Of a stretch of 64,000 nt of DNA, positions 25,901-33,390 are shown piece by piece. The stretch is from Nitrosomonas sp. Nm132 (GTDB lineage Bacteria; Pseudomonadota; Gammaproteobacteria; Burkholderiales; Nitrosomonadaceae). A program made the position numbers and the translations under genes. The notes beneath the pieces are model-generated. The model made no database searches and was not told the origin of the DNA. It worked only from the letters and a program-made list of their open reading frames with translations. The stretch lies in contig NZ_FNDH01000009.1 of NCBI RefSeq assembly GCF_900100485.1, positions 23,510 to 87,509 on the forward strand, in the 5' to 3' direction. The first letter of the stretch is position 1. Every line of letters starts with the position of its first letter.

Positions 25901-27485
25901 ACTCTGGAATCCATCGATGAGCGGGGGCGATAATTACGCGCGTCAGCGGGCTATCAAGCTGATTCAGGCAAACAAGCGCATCGGCTTGCACCTAGGCGCG
26001 GGATCCGGAAAAACGCTTGTCGGTCTCGGCGGATTTACCCATCTTCATCAGCAAGGGCTTGTAAAAAGAGGGATTGCGGTAGTTCCAAGCATAGTCCAAG
26101 GGCAGTTTTCGGGAGAGGCCATCAGGTATCTTGAGCCGAACAAGTTTAACTGGCACATCGAGCCTGGCGCAAACCGTGCGGAGCGAATCGCGGCATATAA
26201 AAATCCTGATAATCATCTTTGTGTTGTAACTCATCAATCGCTTCGTGACGATCTGTTATATCTGGGTTCGCAACGCGCGGGTATTCCGCCAAAAGAAATG
26301 TCTGAGCGTGTATCAGTGATGACTCACGCAGAACGCAAAGAGTGGGCGCGTGATCTGATGGAGAAAGAAGGAATCGATTTTCAGTACATGATGATCGATG
26401 AAGGTCATAACCTTCTCGACCGTCAAGGGAAGGAAGATTCCGCCATGTCCAACGTGATCGGCTCTTTTTCTGCAAATACTCCTTACTATGTGAGCATGAC
26501 CGCCGACCCGGTTCGCAATGACGCGTCGGAAATATTCTCCGCGTTGCAGAAGGTAGCACCGGAAAGATATACCGACAGAGCGGAGTTCATGCGCCGCTAC
26601 GGAACAGATACATTGGCATCAAAGGATGCATTGCGTCGAGAAATGGCAAGATACTTCTATCCTCACAAGATAGAACCAAAAGTCAATGTCAAAAGCGATG
26701 TGGTGAACGTGCCGCTCAGTGAAGGCCAGAAACACGCTCTGTCTTCATTGGATAAGGATTTGGCGTCTATGCGCATTGCCAGAATGCAAGGCAAGGTGGA
26801 TATTGAAGCTGCAAAACGGGTGAATCCCGCTATGTTCGATGGCGTTCCCGAAGATCGGCATGAATCGATTGCGAAGTCGTTGCAAAACGCAATTGGGATT
26901 GTCCGTGAGTCCGCTACGCAACGAATAATCAATGCTCACCCAGAATCTGCGAAACTGGACGAAGTGGCGAAACAGGTCAAAGCGAGAAGCGGGAAACCAG
27001 GAATTATTTTTTCACACAGCCTGGAAGCCGTTGAATCCATCAAGTCGCGGCTGGAAAAGGAAGGGATGCGCGTCGTTACGATATCAGGAGCAGATTCGTC
27101 TGCTGAGAAGGATCGTAAGCGCAAGATGTTCAGCCCCGATGGGGGTGAAGAACCGAAAGTCGATATTCTTGTGGCGTCAGATGCTGCAAGCACGGGGCTA
27201 AACGCGCAGCGCGGTCAGTACCTGATTCAGTACGACGTGGTGAATACTGCGATGACTCACGCCCAGAGGAGGGCGCGCATACACCGGATTGGGCAGAAAA
27301 ATGATATTGAATTGATTGATTTGGTTGGAGACCATCCTTCTGAGCGCAGAGCAAGAGACCGATTGGCAAAAAAGTATCAGTTGAGGGATTTGACTACGAG
27401 CCCGCTGGAAGGACTTGATGATACCGGCCTGGCTTATTTCCTGCGCCAGCGAGAACTAACACAAAATCAAGGAGGGTTGTTTTGA
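22950..27485 (+). CDS. Large SNF2-type helicase (polyvalent, probably packaged)
   Basis: 1511 residues. The N-terminus MKPIFFLKAA is a tag shared with neighbours, followed by a short domain (RWITVHPNGKDAKGQPLL, then GGAGGKLNYLKLR) common at the start of phage polyvalent proteins. Residues about 50-330 are highly charged and helical, with coiled-coil character (KKEAAERRKAQTEQRKEQRK). The helicase lies in the last third: GAGSGKT (about 1015-1021), MIDEGH (about 1148-1153), SMTADPVRND (about 1187) and QRRARIHRIGQ (about 1433-1443). All core motifs are intact. It may help DNA entry or act against host restriction together with the upstream methylase-helicase. The start at ATG 22950 agrees with the predicted leaderless transcript. 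Confidence 0.8.
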   Translation: MKPIFFLKAAIPPGARWITVHPNGKDAKGQPLLIQEESDGSMRVIGGAGGKLNYLKLRNVRSESDYKKEAAERRKAQTEQRKEQRKKDKELGIGESKTKVRQAIIQQRKVAEKEYVQAVAQSMSWDQSSLEFPEKEYGHLSEATINKLRNTHHKKLLEKAKQAVELQRQKLLSSEEARLAAGIGEIPLNSQDEETLSVDDLDPVPSQSSGLGYDTNYKGRAEQAGLTDDELSVESNKIRSEKLAQLTDAQRMAAIRRGEASKLLRAELENIREPVVSNAVNVLDDAKAAVELLKAEKKLKAINQQAKVKLAEVDAATSKVEPKAFVLEYSADPDLEKSIAEDIENDLRTAQTRTFLAEFQRLAGDKPEETVGKYMGIGAYNSINSLALAVGGDALVDRSVVDVLGIAGAAQVLARRIHNDLKEDVDRIAEGMQEFHLHHYMETSEQALGRARELMDVAREIEIGEGATGADLKTAQELNSKRRTAVTDAQKIVGQALGEMEANAALVVALKQGAKDSVQVPLGNLPVDSTVVRARAIGLQRGDYQIDDLSGQTFLTINADGMDRLAKPVNRADVEQIKRNLSIMRGDHDEDGWLPLGVANRPDLAMEVKPGIAPRLAEPFQPGEDLEQSLRDYIGGRTADGDTPADILADIQSLDFFQKAGSDEAYRAALDVVAPLKDQDGKIQRAESLSDHFEQYADQFVQSRYGGSRSPINRQKFEINQKSVDALHRALSEAPEGVAAYKQIGELTHTDQRTLREYFYRHVAKETPESSMLRQDLEQLDKNEPEKEFVDMFGDTATNPEWSAWRNQRDELAAKVNAASLTWDKYIDTMRGHEKAYESIQDMIRSRVSKKFVDEHNKLNPDNPLKIGRSVIRNNLNHLDATDQETREARMAEQRQLIDSLRERSQGRYAAGSVSDKLDAVRERQEAFEQSQMDFFSTEEMPAEEAIKELRSDERHTVGHEAERQIAGMMGIVGKNFKPGQPVKLWNPSMSGGDNYARQRAIKLIQANKRIGLHLGAGSGKTLVGLGGFTHLHQQGLVKRGIAVVPSIVQGQFSGEAIRYLEPNKFNWHIEPGANRAERIAAYKNPDNHLCVVTHQSLRDDLLYLGSQRAGIPPKEMSERVSVMTHAERKEWARDLMEKEGIDFQYMMIDEGHNLLDRQGKEDSAMSNVIGSFSANTPYYVSMTADPVRNDASEIFSALQKVAPERYTDRAEFMRRYGTDTLASKDALRREMARYFYPHKIEPKVNVKSDVVNVPLSEGQKHALSSLDKDLASMRIARMQGKVDIEAAKRVNPAMFDGVPEDRHESIAKSLQNAIGIVRESATQRIINAHPESAKLDEVAKQVKARSGKPGIIFSHSLEAVESIKSRLEKEGMRVVTISGADSSAEKDRKRKMFSPDGGEEPKVDILVASDAASTGLNAQRGQYLIQYDVVNTAMTHAQRRARIHRIGQKNDIELIDLVGDHPSERRARDRLAKKYQLRDLTTSPLEGLDDTGLAYFLRQRELTQNQGGLF

Positions 27486-27565
27486 GAGCAATTATTTTTG
27501 CCCTGCTGCTTGTTAGTTGCGGGGTTTCCCCGGCGTCTGACAGTTTTCTGGAGACACGCTGTTGA
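27482..27565 (+). CDS. 27-residue lipoprotein-like peptide
   Basis: TTG 27482 follows a strong AAGGAGGG (27471-27478) and overlaps the helicase stop. The peptide reads MRAIIFALLLVSCGVSPAS and ends after 27 codons. LLLVSC is a good lipobox, so a cleaved, lipidated peptide of about 15 residues is predicted. Its stop overlaps the TTG of the next gene. The strong ribosome site and tight overlaps on both sides argue that it is real, but no homologue is known to me. It could be a small outer-membrane or exclusion lipoprotein. Confidence 0.5.
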   Translation: MRAIIFALLLVSCGVSPASDSFLETRC

Positions 27566-27810
27566 TTGATGATCTCAAGGATCGCTCAAGGAGACAGCTA
27601 GGCGAGTTGGCCGTCATGCAGCATCGCATCAATGAAAGCGAGAAGCTGATACTCAAGCGGGCTGAAACGAGGCTGGATGAAGTCAATGCGCGCATTCAGC
27701 AAATACGGTCTTCATCATTGGACCAGTCGCAGGAATATATGAATTTAATCAAAGAGCGTGGCCTGCTGCACATGATCATCGCGCAAGCAAAAGCATCTAT
27801 TCGGATTTAG
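27562..27810 (+). CDS. Small coiled-coil phage protein
   Basis: 82 residues from TTG 27562, coupled to the upstream peptide, with GGAG nine bases upstream. The sequence is almost entirely helical with heptad-like spacing (MQHRINESEKLILKRAETRL, then VNARIQQIRSS), so a coiled coil is likely. No family is recognised. It closes the polyvalent operon and is followed by hairpins and a terminator. Confidence 0.6.
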   Translation: MIDDLKDRSRRQLGELAVMQHRINESEKLILKRAETRLDEVNARIQQIRSSSLDQSQEYMNLIKERGLLHMIIAQAKASIRI

Positions 27811-27813
27811 TTT

Positions 27814-27871
27814 CACTTGGAATTCTCCAAGTGAGAGAGAACGATTTCTCACTGGCGAAATCGCCAGTGAG
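27814..27871. repeat. Dual-hairpin repeat element, copy 1
   Basis: Two consecutive inverted repeats: CACTTGGA/TCCAAGTG (27814-27833) and CTCACTGGCGA/TCGCCAGTGAG (27848-27871). The second hairpin recurs almost unchanged at 39016-39037, with a related first hairpin before it. Each copy lies between late genes, so it may act in RNA processing or as a recombination site. Confidence 0.6.
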
Positions 27872-27890
27872 CTTTGGTAGCGCACTTTGA

Positions 27891-27911
27891 CCGCCTTCTG
27901 GCGGTTTTTTT
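27891..27911 (+). terminator. Intrinsic terminator after the polyvalent operon
   Basis: CCGCC, loop TTCT, GGCGG, then seven T residues. This is a textbook rho-independent terminator, placed just before the next phage-type promoter. Confidence 0.85.
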
Positions 27912-27934
27912 GTGATCAATCCCTTATCTATCAA

Positions 27935-27950
27935 GTCGTGATGCAAACAT
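27935..27950 (+). promoter_or_regulatory. Phage-type promoter ahead of the capsid operon
   Basis: GTCGTGA (27935-27941), A27946 and T27950. The predicted start, 27957, is exactly the A of the ATG. An intrinsic terminator lies 24 bases upstream, so this must drive the capsid genes. Confidence 0.7.
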
Positions 27951-27956
27951 TGCTGC

Positions 27957-28877
27957 ATGAACGACGCGGAGATACTTGCAGCGACACCAGATTACATAAG
28001 CATCGGGAGCATGCTCAAGGCAACTCCTGCGATGGAGTCTGGGCAGCGTCTGATTTATCTGGAAGCGAGCAACGAGGCGCTTGACCAGCAGAATGAAGTG
28101 GTTCTGCAGAAAGCGCTCAAGGATAGCGCGGACTGGTTTCTACGCTACGGAAATCTGGATATCGACCATTTCAGTTTGATCGGCAAGCCCAATCCGGCCA
28201 AAGGGTATGCAGGCATACCGGATTATCAGAACTACGAGATTGGTAGACCGCTTGATGTCCGCTTTGATGGTGCCAAGACATTTGTTAAAGGCGAGATTTA
28301 TTCTGGTCAAGGTGTTGCCGCTGAACAGGCCAATCAATTCTGGGAAAGCTTGACTGAAATACAGCCTCCAGCGAGATGGTATCCGAGCGTTGGCGGATCA
28401 ATTCTTGAGCGATCCGTTGAAATTGATGCAGGCACCCAGGCACGCAAAAACATGATCAAGAAAGTGCGCTGGTCGAATATAGGCTTTAGCAAAACGCCAG
28501 TCAATCCAGCGGTTCCCACAGTGGCCACCGTTCCCATAGGTGTGCTCGTCAAGAGCTGGGGGGCATCCGGTCTTGATATCGCCAAGGCGTTGGAAGCAGG
28601 TTACGGCACGGATTCCGCTCAATTGTCGGGCGGCGCGGCATTGCGCAAGCAATCCCTGCATGGCAATCCCATTGGATATTTTGAATTACGCAATCGCTTA
28701 TCGGAGGCTTTGCATAAAGGCAGTCTCGGTAAGAACCCAGGGATACGTGACCTGGTTGCGCATTGCACGCAGAAGTTCGGGTTGTCTCGGGACGAGGCCG
28801 CCGAATGTGTTGAGCGCTTCATGCGCGATTTAAAACGTGGGTTGAAAAATCGCCAGGCAATCAGGTCGGGCGGGTAA
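27957..28877 (+). CDS. Probable prohead protease
   Basis: 306 residues, first gene of the capsid operon. The N-terminal half (YLEASNEALDQQNEVVLQKA, then LDIDHFSLIGKP and VRFDGAKTFVKGEIYSG) resembles phage prohead proteases of the XkdF/serine type, with a His in LDIDHF and a Ser in EIYSG as possible catalytic residues; I cannot prove these. Residues about 207-226 (KALEAGYGTD, then ALRKQSL) repeat a segment at the N-terminus of the capsid protein. The protein may process the capsid protein and itself. The order protease, scaffold, capsid is standard. Confidence 0.55.
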   Translation: MNDAEILAATPDYISIGSMLKATPAMESGQRLIYLEASNEALDQQNEVVLQKALKDSADWFLRYGNLDIDHFSLIGKPNPAKGYAGIPDYQNYEIGRPLDVRFDGAKTFVKGEIYSGQGVAAEQANQFWESLTEIQPPARWYPSVGGSILERSVEIDAGTQARKNMIKKVRWSNIGFSKTPVNPAVPTVATVPIGVLVKSWGASGLDIAKALEAGYGTDSAQLSGGAALRKQSLHGNPIGYFELRNRLSEALHKGSLGKNPGIRDLVAHCTQKFGLSRDEAAECVERFMRDLKRGLKNRQAIRSGG

Positions 28878-28900
28878 TAAACGGAGATATGGAGAAAATT

Positions 28901-29542
28901 ATGAGTTTTGAAAAACTGTTAGACGAACTCGAAACCATGAGCAAGGCCATGCCATCCGACGACACTGGCGAGGATGATAAAAAGATCCAAGCTGCGGCGG
29001 CTGAAGGTGGTGAAGGCGATGTGAGTGATGAGAATGAAAATGTCGATGGAAATGAAGAAGAAAGCGACGACGATCTAAGTGACGATGAAGTGGAAGTTGG
29101 AGATGAAAACATGACCAAATCATTTCAATTCACCCTTGATAGCGGAGAAATCATTGAAGCGCAAGACGGAACCAAGCTGGTTAAGTCGTTGATGAATCGT
29201 ATCGAGAAGAATGAAGGAACGTTGACTAAAGCGCTTGGCACTGCGGTCACGCTCATCAAATCACAGGGAGACATGATTAAGTCTCTACAGGAAAAGATCG
29301 GCCAATTGTCCGGTCAAGGTCGCGGACGCAAGGCGGTTGTTAGCGTCGTGGAGAAGAAGTCCGCTGCTCTCGTTAAGTCTGTTCAGGAAGAAGAAGGCAT
29401 GTCTGCAAATGAATTCATGACAAAGGCATTGAGCGCGCAAGCTTCCGGAAAAATAACCGGCAATGACGTGGCTCGCGCGGAAGCGTATCTGAACAAGGGC
29501 ATGCCGATTCCGTCGGACATCGTTAGCAGAGTAATCAGCTAA
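28901..29542 (+). CDS. Acidic head scaffold-like protein
   Basis: 213 residues from ATG 28901, chosen because GGAGAAAA lies at the right distance; ATG 28889 is too close to its ribosome site. Residues about 20-75 are extremely acidic, followed by a helical region with coiled-coil character (KSLMNRIEKNEGTLTKALG, then QEKIGQLSGQG). Acidic N-terminus, helical C-terminus and position directly before the capsid gene fit a scaffold or capsid-assembly protein. No sequence motif proves this. Confidence 0.6.
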   Translation: MSFEKLLDELETMSKAMPSDDTGEDDKKIQAAAAEGGEGDVSDENENVDGNEEESDDDLSDDEVEVGDENMTKSFQFTLDSGEIIEAQDGTKLVKSLMNRIEKNEGTLTKALGTAVTLIKSQGDMIKSLQEKIGQLSGQGRGRKAVVSVVEKKSAALVKSVQEEEGMSANEFMTKALSAQASGKITGNDVARAEAYLNKGMPIPSDIVSRVIS

Positions 29543-29587
29543 GTTCCCGTATCGTTATCATTAGTCACTAAGTTAAGGAAAATTATA

Positions 29588-31048
29588 ATGAATCCACAAG
29601 TAATCCAATCTTTGACCGGCAATGCATCAGGTACTGGTCAGATGTCGTTGGGGGATGTTCAAGATTTGCAGAAGGCGCTTGAAGCGGGTTACGGTACTGA
29701 TGTTGCGCAGCTGACTGGTGGCGGTGCGCTGCGTATTCAATCGCTCGAAAAAACCATGCTGTCCACTATCCAGGAGAATAAGCATTTTGCTTTATTCAAC
29801 GAGCTGCAAAAAACCAATGCAACGGCTACGGTAGATGAATGGACTGAGCAATCAGGCGTTGGCGGTAGATTAGGCGGATCGACTAATACTGAGACGGGCA
29901 ATATCCGTGTGGCGCAAGGTCAGTACAATCGTCGTACCGGCATGGTCAAATATCTGATGACCCGTCGCGAGGTGTCTTTCGTGCAAACACTGCAAAATGC
30001 GATTGCGGATGCCGAGGCAGTTGAAGCTCAGAACGGCGCATTGCAGTTGCTGACGGATGCCGAATACCTGTGCTTTGAGGGCGATTCCACGGTTGTTCCT
30101 ACCGAGTATGACGGATTGCGCGCATTGCTGTTGGATGGTGTTGATGCTGGTCAAGTCTCGGCGGATAACATCCTGGACGCAGAGGGTCAATCGCTTGCGT
30201 CTATTGATTTGGTAAGCAAAGCGGCTGCGCAGATTGCCGGATACGGTAACTTCGGTACGCCCACTCACCTTTTCATGAGCCAGCTTACCCAATCAGATTT
30301 TGATATCGGGCTTGATCCCGCATGGCGCGTACCGTTAACCGATGTGCCTGGAGGCGGTATCAGCCTGGGTTCTCCAGTTGTAGGTATTCGCACGAGCTGG
30401 GGCAATATCAAAACGGTAAATGACGTATTTATCCGTGACGAGCGGCAGCAAATGCCTTTTGAGGTGAGTAATCCTGCGGAAGCTGCCGAAATGGATACGA
30501 TTAAGCCTGCTTCCGTGGCTGGTGTGGCTACAAGTGATGTGAGCTCCAAGTTTGGCGCTGCGCATGACGGCAATTATTACTACTTTGTAACCGGCGTCAA
30601 TGCTTCCGGCGAGTCAACCGGTAAGGCATCTGCTCAGGTCGCTGTGGCGGTTGGCGATAAAGTCACGCTGACCATTACCGCATCGGCTGGTGGAGCAGAA
30701 ACTGGCTATGTGATCTATCGTAGCCGCCTGAATGGGACGGCCAACGCTAATGATGTCCGTCAGATGGCACGAGTAGCAAAAGCAGGTGCTACCACAACCT
30801 ACATCGATCTGAACCGTGAAATCCCCGGTTCATCCAGCGCTTATATTCTGAATATGGCGCCTGGCGCAATGGCGATCACCTGGAGACAGTTGCTGCCTAT
30901 GCTGAAATTCCCGCTTTACCCAACGGTTAGCGCGGTTGTTCCTTGGGCGCAATTGCTATTCGGCTATCTTCGTATTGGTAAACGCCGTCACCATGTCCTT
31001 ATCAAGAACATCGTGAGCAACGGTGCGATGTGGAAGCCATTCGCGTAA
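29588..31048 (+). CDS. Major capsid protein with Ig/FN3-like insertion
   Basis: 486 residues, with a good ribosome site (AAGGAAAA). The N-terminus (DLQKALEAGYGTD, then ALRIQSLEKTM) is typical of myovirus capsid proteins, and the following region (EWTEQSGVGGR, then NIRVAQGQYNRRTGMVKYL) has the HK97-fold E-loop layout. Residues about 298-417 form an added domain rich in beta strands (YYYFVTGVNASGES, then TGYVIYRSRL), an FN3/Ig-like module probably exposed on the capsid. The last 60 residues return to the capsid fold. It forms the icosahedral shell. Confidence 0.9.
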   Translation: MNPQVIQSLTGNASGTGQMSLGDVQDLQKALEAGYGTDVAQLTGGGALRIQSLEKTMLSTIQENKHFALFNELQKTNATATVDEWTEQSGVGGRLGGSTNTETGNIRVAQGQYNRRTGMVKYLMTRREVSFVQTLQNAIADAEAVEAQNGALQLLTDAEYLCFEGDSTVVPTEYDGLRALLLDGVDAGQVSADNILDAEGQSLASIDLVSKAAAQIAGYGNFGTPTHLFMSQLTQSDFDIGLDPAWRVPLTDVPGGGISLGSPVVGIRTSWGNIKTVNDVFIRDERQQMPFEVSNPAEAAEMDTIKPASVAGVATSDVSSKFGAAHDGNYYYFVTGVNASGESTGKASAQVAVAVGDKVTLTITASAGGAETGYVIYRSRLNGTANANDVRQMARVAKAGATTTYIDLNREIPGSSSAYILNMAPGAMAITWRQLLPMLKFPLYPTVSAVVPWAQLLFGYLRIGKRRHHVLIKNIVSNGAMWKPFA

Positions 31049-31110
31049 TCAGCAATTAAATCTCAGCAGGAATCCTTTTGGTTTCCTGTTGAGTTACGGG
31101 AGATAGTGGA

Positions 31111-31428
31111 ATGGTTAAGAAATTACTTTGCACCTTGCCTAATGCGTCGAGCAATATTAACGGGATTGAATTTGAATCTTATAAGTTAGGCGGCATGGTA
31201 TCGGTCGATCCGGTTGATAAATTGGATCAGACGGTAGTTCATAGATTTCTGAAAGTTGGTGGATACAAGCTGATTGACGTGGATAAAGAGCCTTCTAATG
31301 GAAAGCAGGAGGGAGAAATGACCAGTGATGAATCAGCAGTCCATTCGCCTGAGAGTCAATCTGTCCTCGTCAACAAACCACACAAGAAGACTGGTCGCTC
31401 AAAAGACAAGGAAATAACAAATGAATAA
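31111..31428 (+). CDS. Hypothetical head-region protein
   Basis: 105 residues with a GGGAGAT ribosome site. The first half is compact (CTLPNASSNINGIEFESYKL, then a VHRFLKVGGY motif). The last 50 residues are hydrophilic and Lys/Ser-rich, probably disordered. It has no recognised family. The position after the capsid gene suggests a head-associated or completion role. Its 3' end overlaps the next start by 8 bases. Confidence 0.6.
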   Translation: MVKKLLCTLPNASSNINGIEFESYKLGGMVSVDPVDKLDQTVVHRFLKVGGYKLIDVDKEPSNGKQEGEMTSDESAVHSPESQSVLVNKPHKKTGRSKDKEITNE

Positions 31429-31639
31429 ATTACAAGAGAAGCGCATTCTGAATAATATGACACCAGGCGCTAAGAAAGTGTCTTTGGGAGAGCGACTGAT
31501 CGAATTGGAGGAAACAGTTGCCGCATTGCCAAGACAGGCTGCTGCTGTTGATAATGCGGCGGGAGCAAATCCTACCAAAGCAGAATTTGATGCTCTATTA
31601 AGTGCGCTCAGGGCATCTGGCGTTATAGCGTCATCGTAA
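31421..31639 (+). CDS. Small helical head-region protein
   Basis: 72 residues from ATG 31421. It has a central helix with heptad character (LGERLIELEETVAALPRQAA) and an Ala-rich C-terminus ending ALLSALRASGVIASS. Such proteins next to capsid genes are often head fibre or trimerisation components, but I have no family match. Its stop overlaps the next start (TAATG). Confidence 0.6.
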   Translation: MNKLQEKRILNNMTPGAKKVSLGERLIELEETVAALPRQAAAVDNAAGANPTKAEFDALLSALRASGVIASS

Positions 31640-31980
31640 TGACTATGAGATCCCTGGATAGAGACACCAAAGCTTCGGTTTCTCAGCATGGAACCGAAGG
31701 CGCGTCACACGTTTATCCGGTTGCGCGCATACTGTCATCGCAATCTGTTGCAATCGGCGCATCGTCAGTGCAGTCTGCTTCTATTAATACGCGGACTGTG
31801 CGCCTTTGCTCAACCGTGGATGTTTACATTGCCTTCGGCGATAACCCAGTGGCAACCGGCGCATCAATGCTGTTACCTGCTGGAGCTGTCGAGTACTTTC
31901 AGATCGACAAAGGCAGTAAGATCGCATGTCTGAGAGTGTTTGCCGATGGCACCTTGTCAGTAAGTGCGGCGAGGATTTGA
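31639..31980 (+). CDS. Small beta-rich head or fibre protein
   Basis: 113 residues, beta-rich and Ser/Ala-rich (ARILSSQSVAIGASSVQSAS, then STVDVYIAFGDNPVATGASM). The composition resembles capsid decoration or fibre proteins. No named family is recognised. It is overlapped by the upstream gene and followed three bases later by the LamG-like protein, suggesting that the three genes build one surface structure. Confidence 0.6.
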   Translation: MTMRSLDRDTKASVSQHGTEGASHVYPVARILSSQSVAIGASSVQSASINTRTVRLCSTVDVYIAFGDNPVATGASMLLPAGAVEYFQIDKGSKIACLRVFADGTLSVSAARI

Positions 31981-31983
31981 TTC

Positions 31984-33024
31984 ATGCTTATGCGAATCGG
32001 TGCACTTAATGTGCCTGTCAGGAGAGCGATAAAATTTAATCTAAAAGCTCTGTTTGCAAACGGTGAGCAAGGTTTTTGGAATGATCCGCAAGATTTATCT
32101 GCGATGTTTCAAGATTCAGCAGACACAACTCCAGCGGTACTTGGTCAGCCGGTCGGTAAAATACTCGATAAATCTGGTAATGAAAATCACGCAACTCAAG
32201 TCACAACGTCCAAAAAACCGATACTAAAGAGGCAGCCGACGAGCGGTATACGAAACGTTGTGGGCGATAGTGAAGATAATACTACGTTGCTGTGGACTAA
32301 AAGTCGGGTCACGGTCAATACTGCCAGCATTACTGAAACTACTAGTTTCGGAGTTCACACACTTTCGCCAACGACCACTATCCCAAATCTGCTTGTTGGT
32401 GATACGTGTACGGTATCATGTGACGTTAGACAAATTTCTGGAAGCAGAAGGGCGCTATTATATTTAGCTGGTTCTTTTGTTGGTAGATTTGCAAATTTTA
32501 ATTTCGATACGAAAAATATTGCAACAAGTGCGGGAGTTAGTGCGGGTTATATAGATCTCGGTGGCGGTGTATATAAACTCTGGCTTACATCTCAAAGCAT
32601 GAATGATGGTAGTGGTTTAGCTGGTATTAGAATTACTGACAATGACACAGCTGCATTCAGGGAGTACACAGGGGATGGTATTTCCACAATTGGAGTTACA
32701 AATTTTCAGTTCGAAAAAGGTGCACTTACAGATTATCAAAAAGCAATTGGTGGGTACGATGTATATGAGTCTGGATATAACCAAGTTTACTGGCTTGATT
32801 ACGACGGCGTAGATGATGCGCTGGTTTCTACCAATCCAGACTTAGGTGCGAATGCAACCCGAGCTATGGCGACAATTGGCGGCGCAGTAATTGAGCAGGG
32901 GTTGACGCTCGGTGCAAATCAAACACTCAATACAGACAGCCTTGGGCTGATACTGATCAATCGCGCACTCACGGCTGATGAGCTGACTGCGATAACCAGT
33001 TTTTACAACGAAATGGTGGCGTGA
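31984..33024 (+). CDS. Surface adhesin-like protein sharing a module with the tail fibre
   Basis: 346 residues. Residues about 25-95 (QGFWNDPQDLSAMFQDSADT, then ILDKSGNENHATQ and KKPILKRQPTSGIRN) and the last 100 residues (YNQVYWLDYDGVDDALVSTN, then IGGAVIEQGLTLGAN) are nearly identical to parts of the tail protein at 50226-52829, at protein and DNA level. The middle differs. The fold is probably LamG/concanavalin-like, which binds sugars. In the head gene cluster it could be a capsid decoration. Its stop overlaps the next ATG. Confidence 0.7.
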   Translation: MLMRIGALNVPVRRAIKFNLKALFANGEQGFWNDPQDLSAMFQDSADTTPAVLGQPVGKILDKSGNENHATQVTTSKKPILKRQPTSGIRNVVGDSEDNTTLLWTKSRVTVNTASITETTSFGVHTLSPTTTIPNLLVGDTCTVSCDVRQISGSRRALLYLAGSFVGRFANFNFDTKNIATSAGVSAGYIDLGGGVYKLWLTSQSMNDGSGLAGIRITDNDTAAFREYTGDGISTIGVTNFQFEKGALTDYQKAIGGYDVYESGYNQVYWLDYDGVDDALVSTNPDLGANATRAMATIGGAVIEQGLTLGANQTLNTDSLGLILINRALTADELTAITSFYNEMVA

Positions 33025-33371
33025 TGTTATACAACCTGCTGGTTTCAGCTGAGCACAAATCCATTGCCGAGGATGTCGGGCGCATTATTGATCCTGATGT
33101 GGGTGGTGCGTTTACTTTTTCTGTGCGATTGTCATCTGATGGCCAAGAGCCTGCAACTCATTATGCCTGCAGAACATATCTGAGAGAGCAGACACATCAA
33201 GCGCTGACGCAGCTGGATGCTGCGCAACTCAAGGTACTGCTGGATCAAATGGCTGCAGATCGTGGACGTGATCCTGTGGGAGATATTGCCGGATGGCCGT
33301 ATTCTCTGGTCATTGACGACGGCGATTTTTACCAACTCATCCAGACGCAAGGTCTTCAGTTGATTTTGTGA
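33024..33371 (+). CDS. Hypothetical phage protein
   Basis: 115 residues from ATG 33024, overlapping the upstream stop (TGATG). The sequence is mixed alpha/beta (LVSAEHKSIAEDVGRIIDPD, then THYACRTYLREQTHQAL). I recognise no family. It lies between surface protein and connector genes and is probably a small structural or chaperone protein for the head surface module. Confidence 0.6.
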   Translation: MLYNLLVSAEHKSIAEDVGRIIDPDVGGAFTFSVRLSSDGQEPATHYACRTYLREQTHQALTQLDAAQLKVLLDQMAADRGRDPVGDIAGWPYSLVIDDGDFYQLIQTQGLQLIL

Positions 33372-33390
33372 TTTGTCGTAGGAGGTTAAA

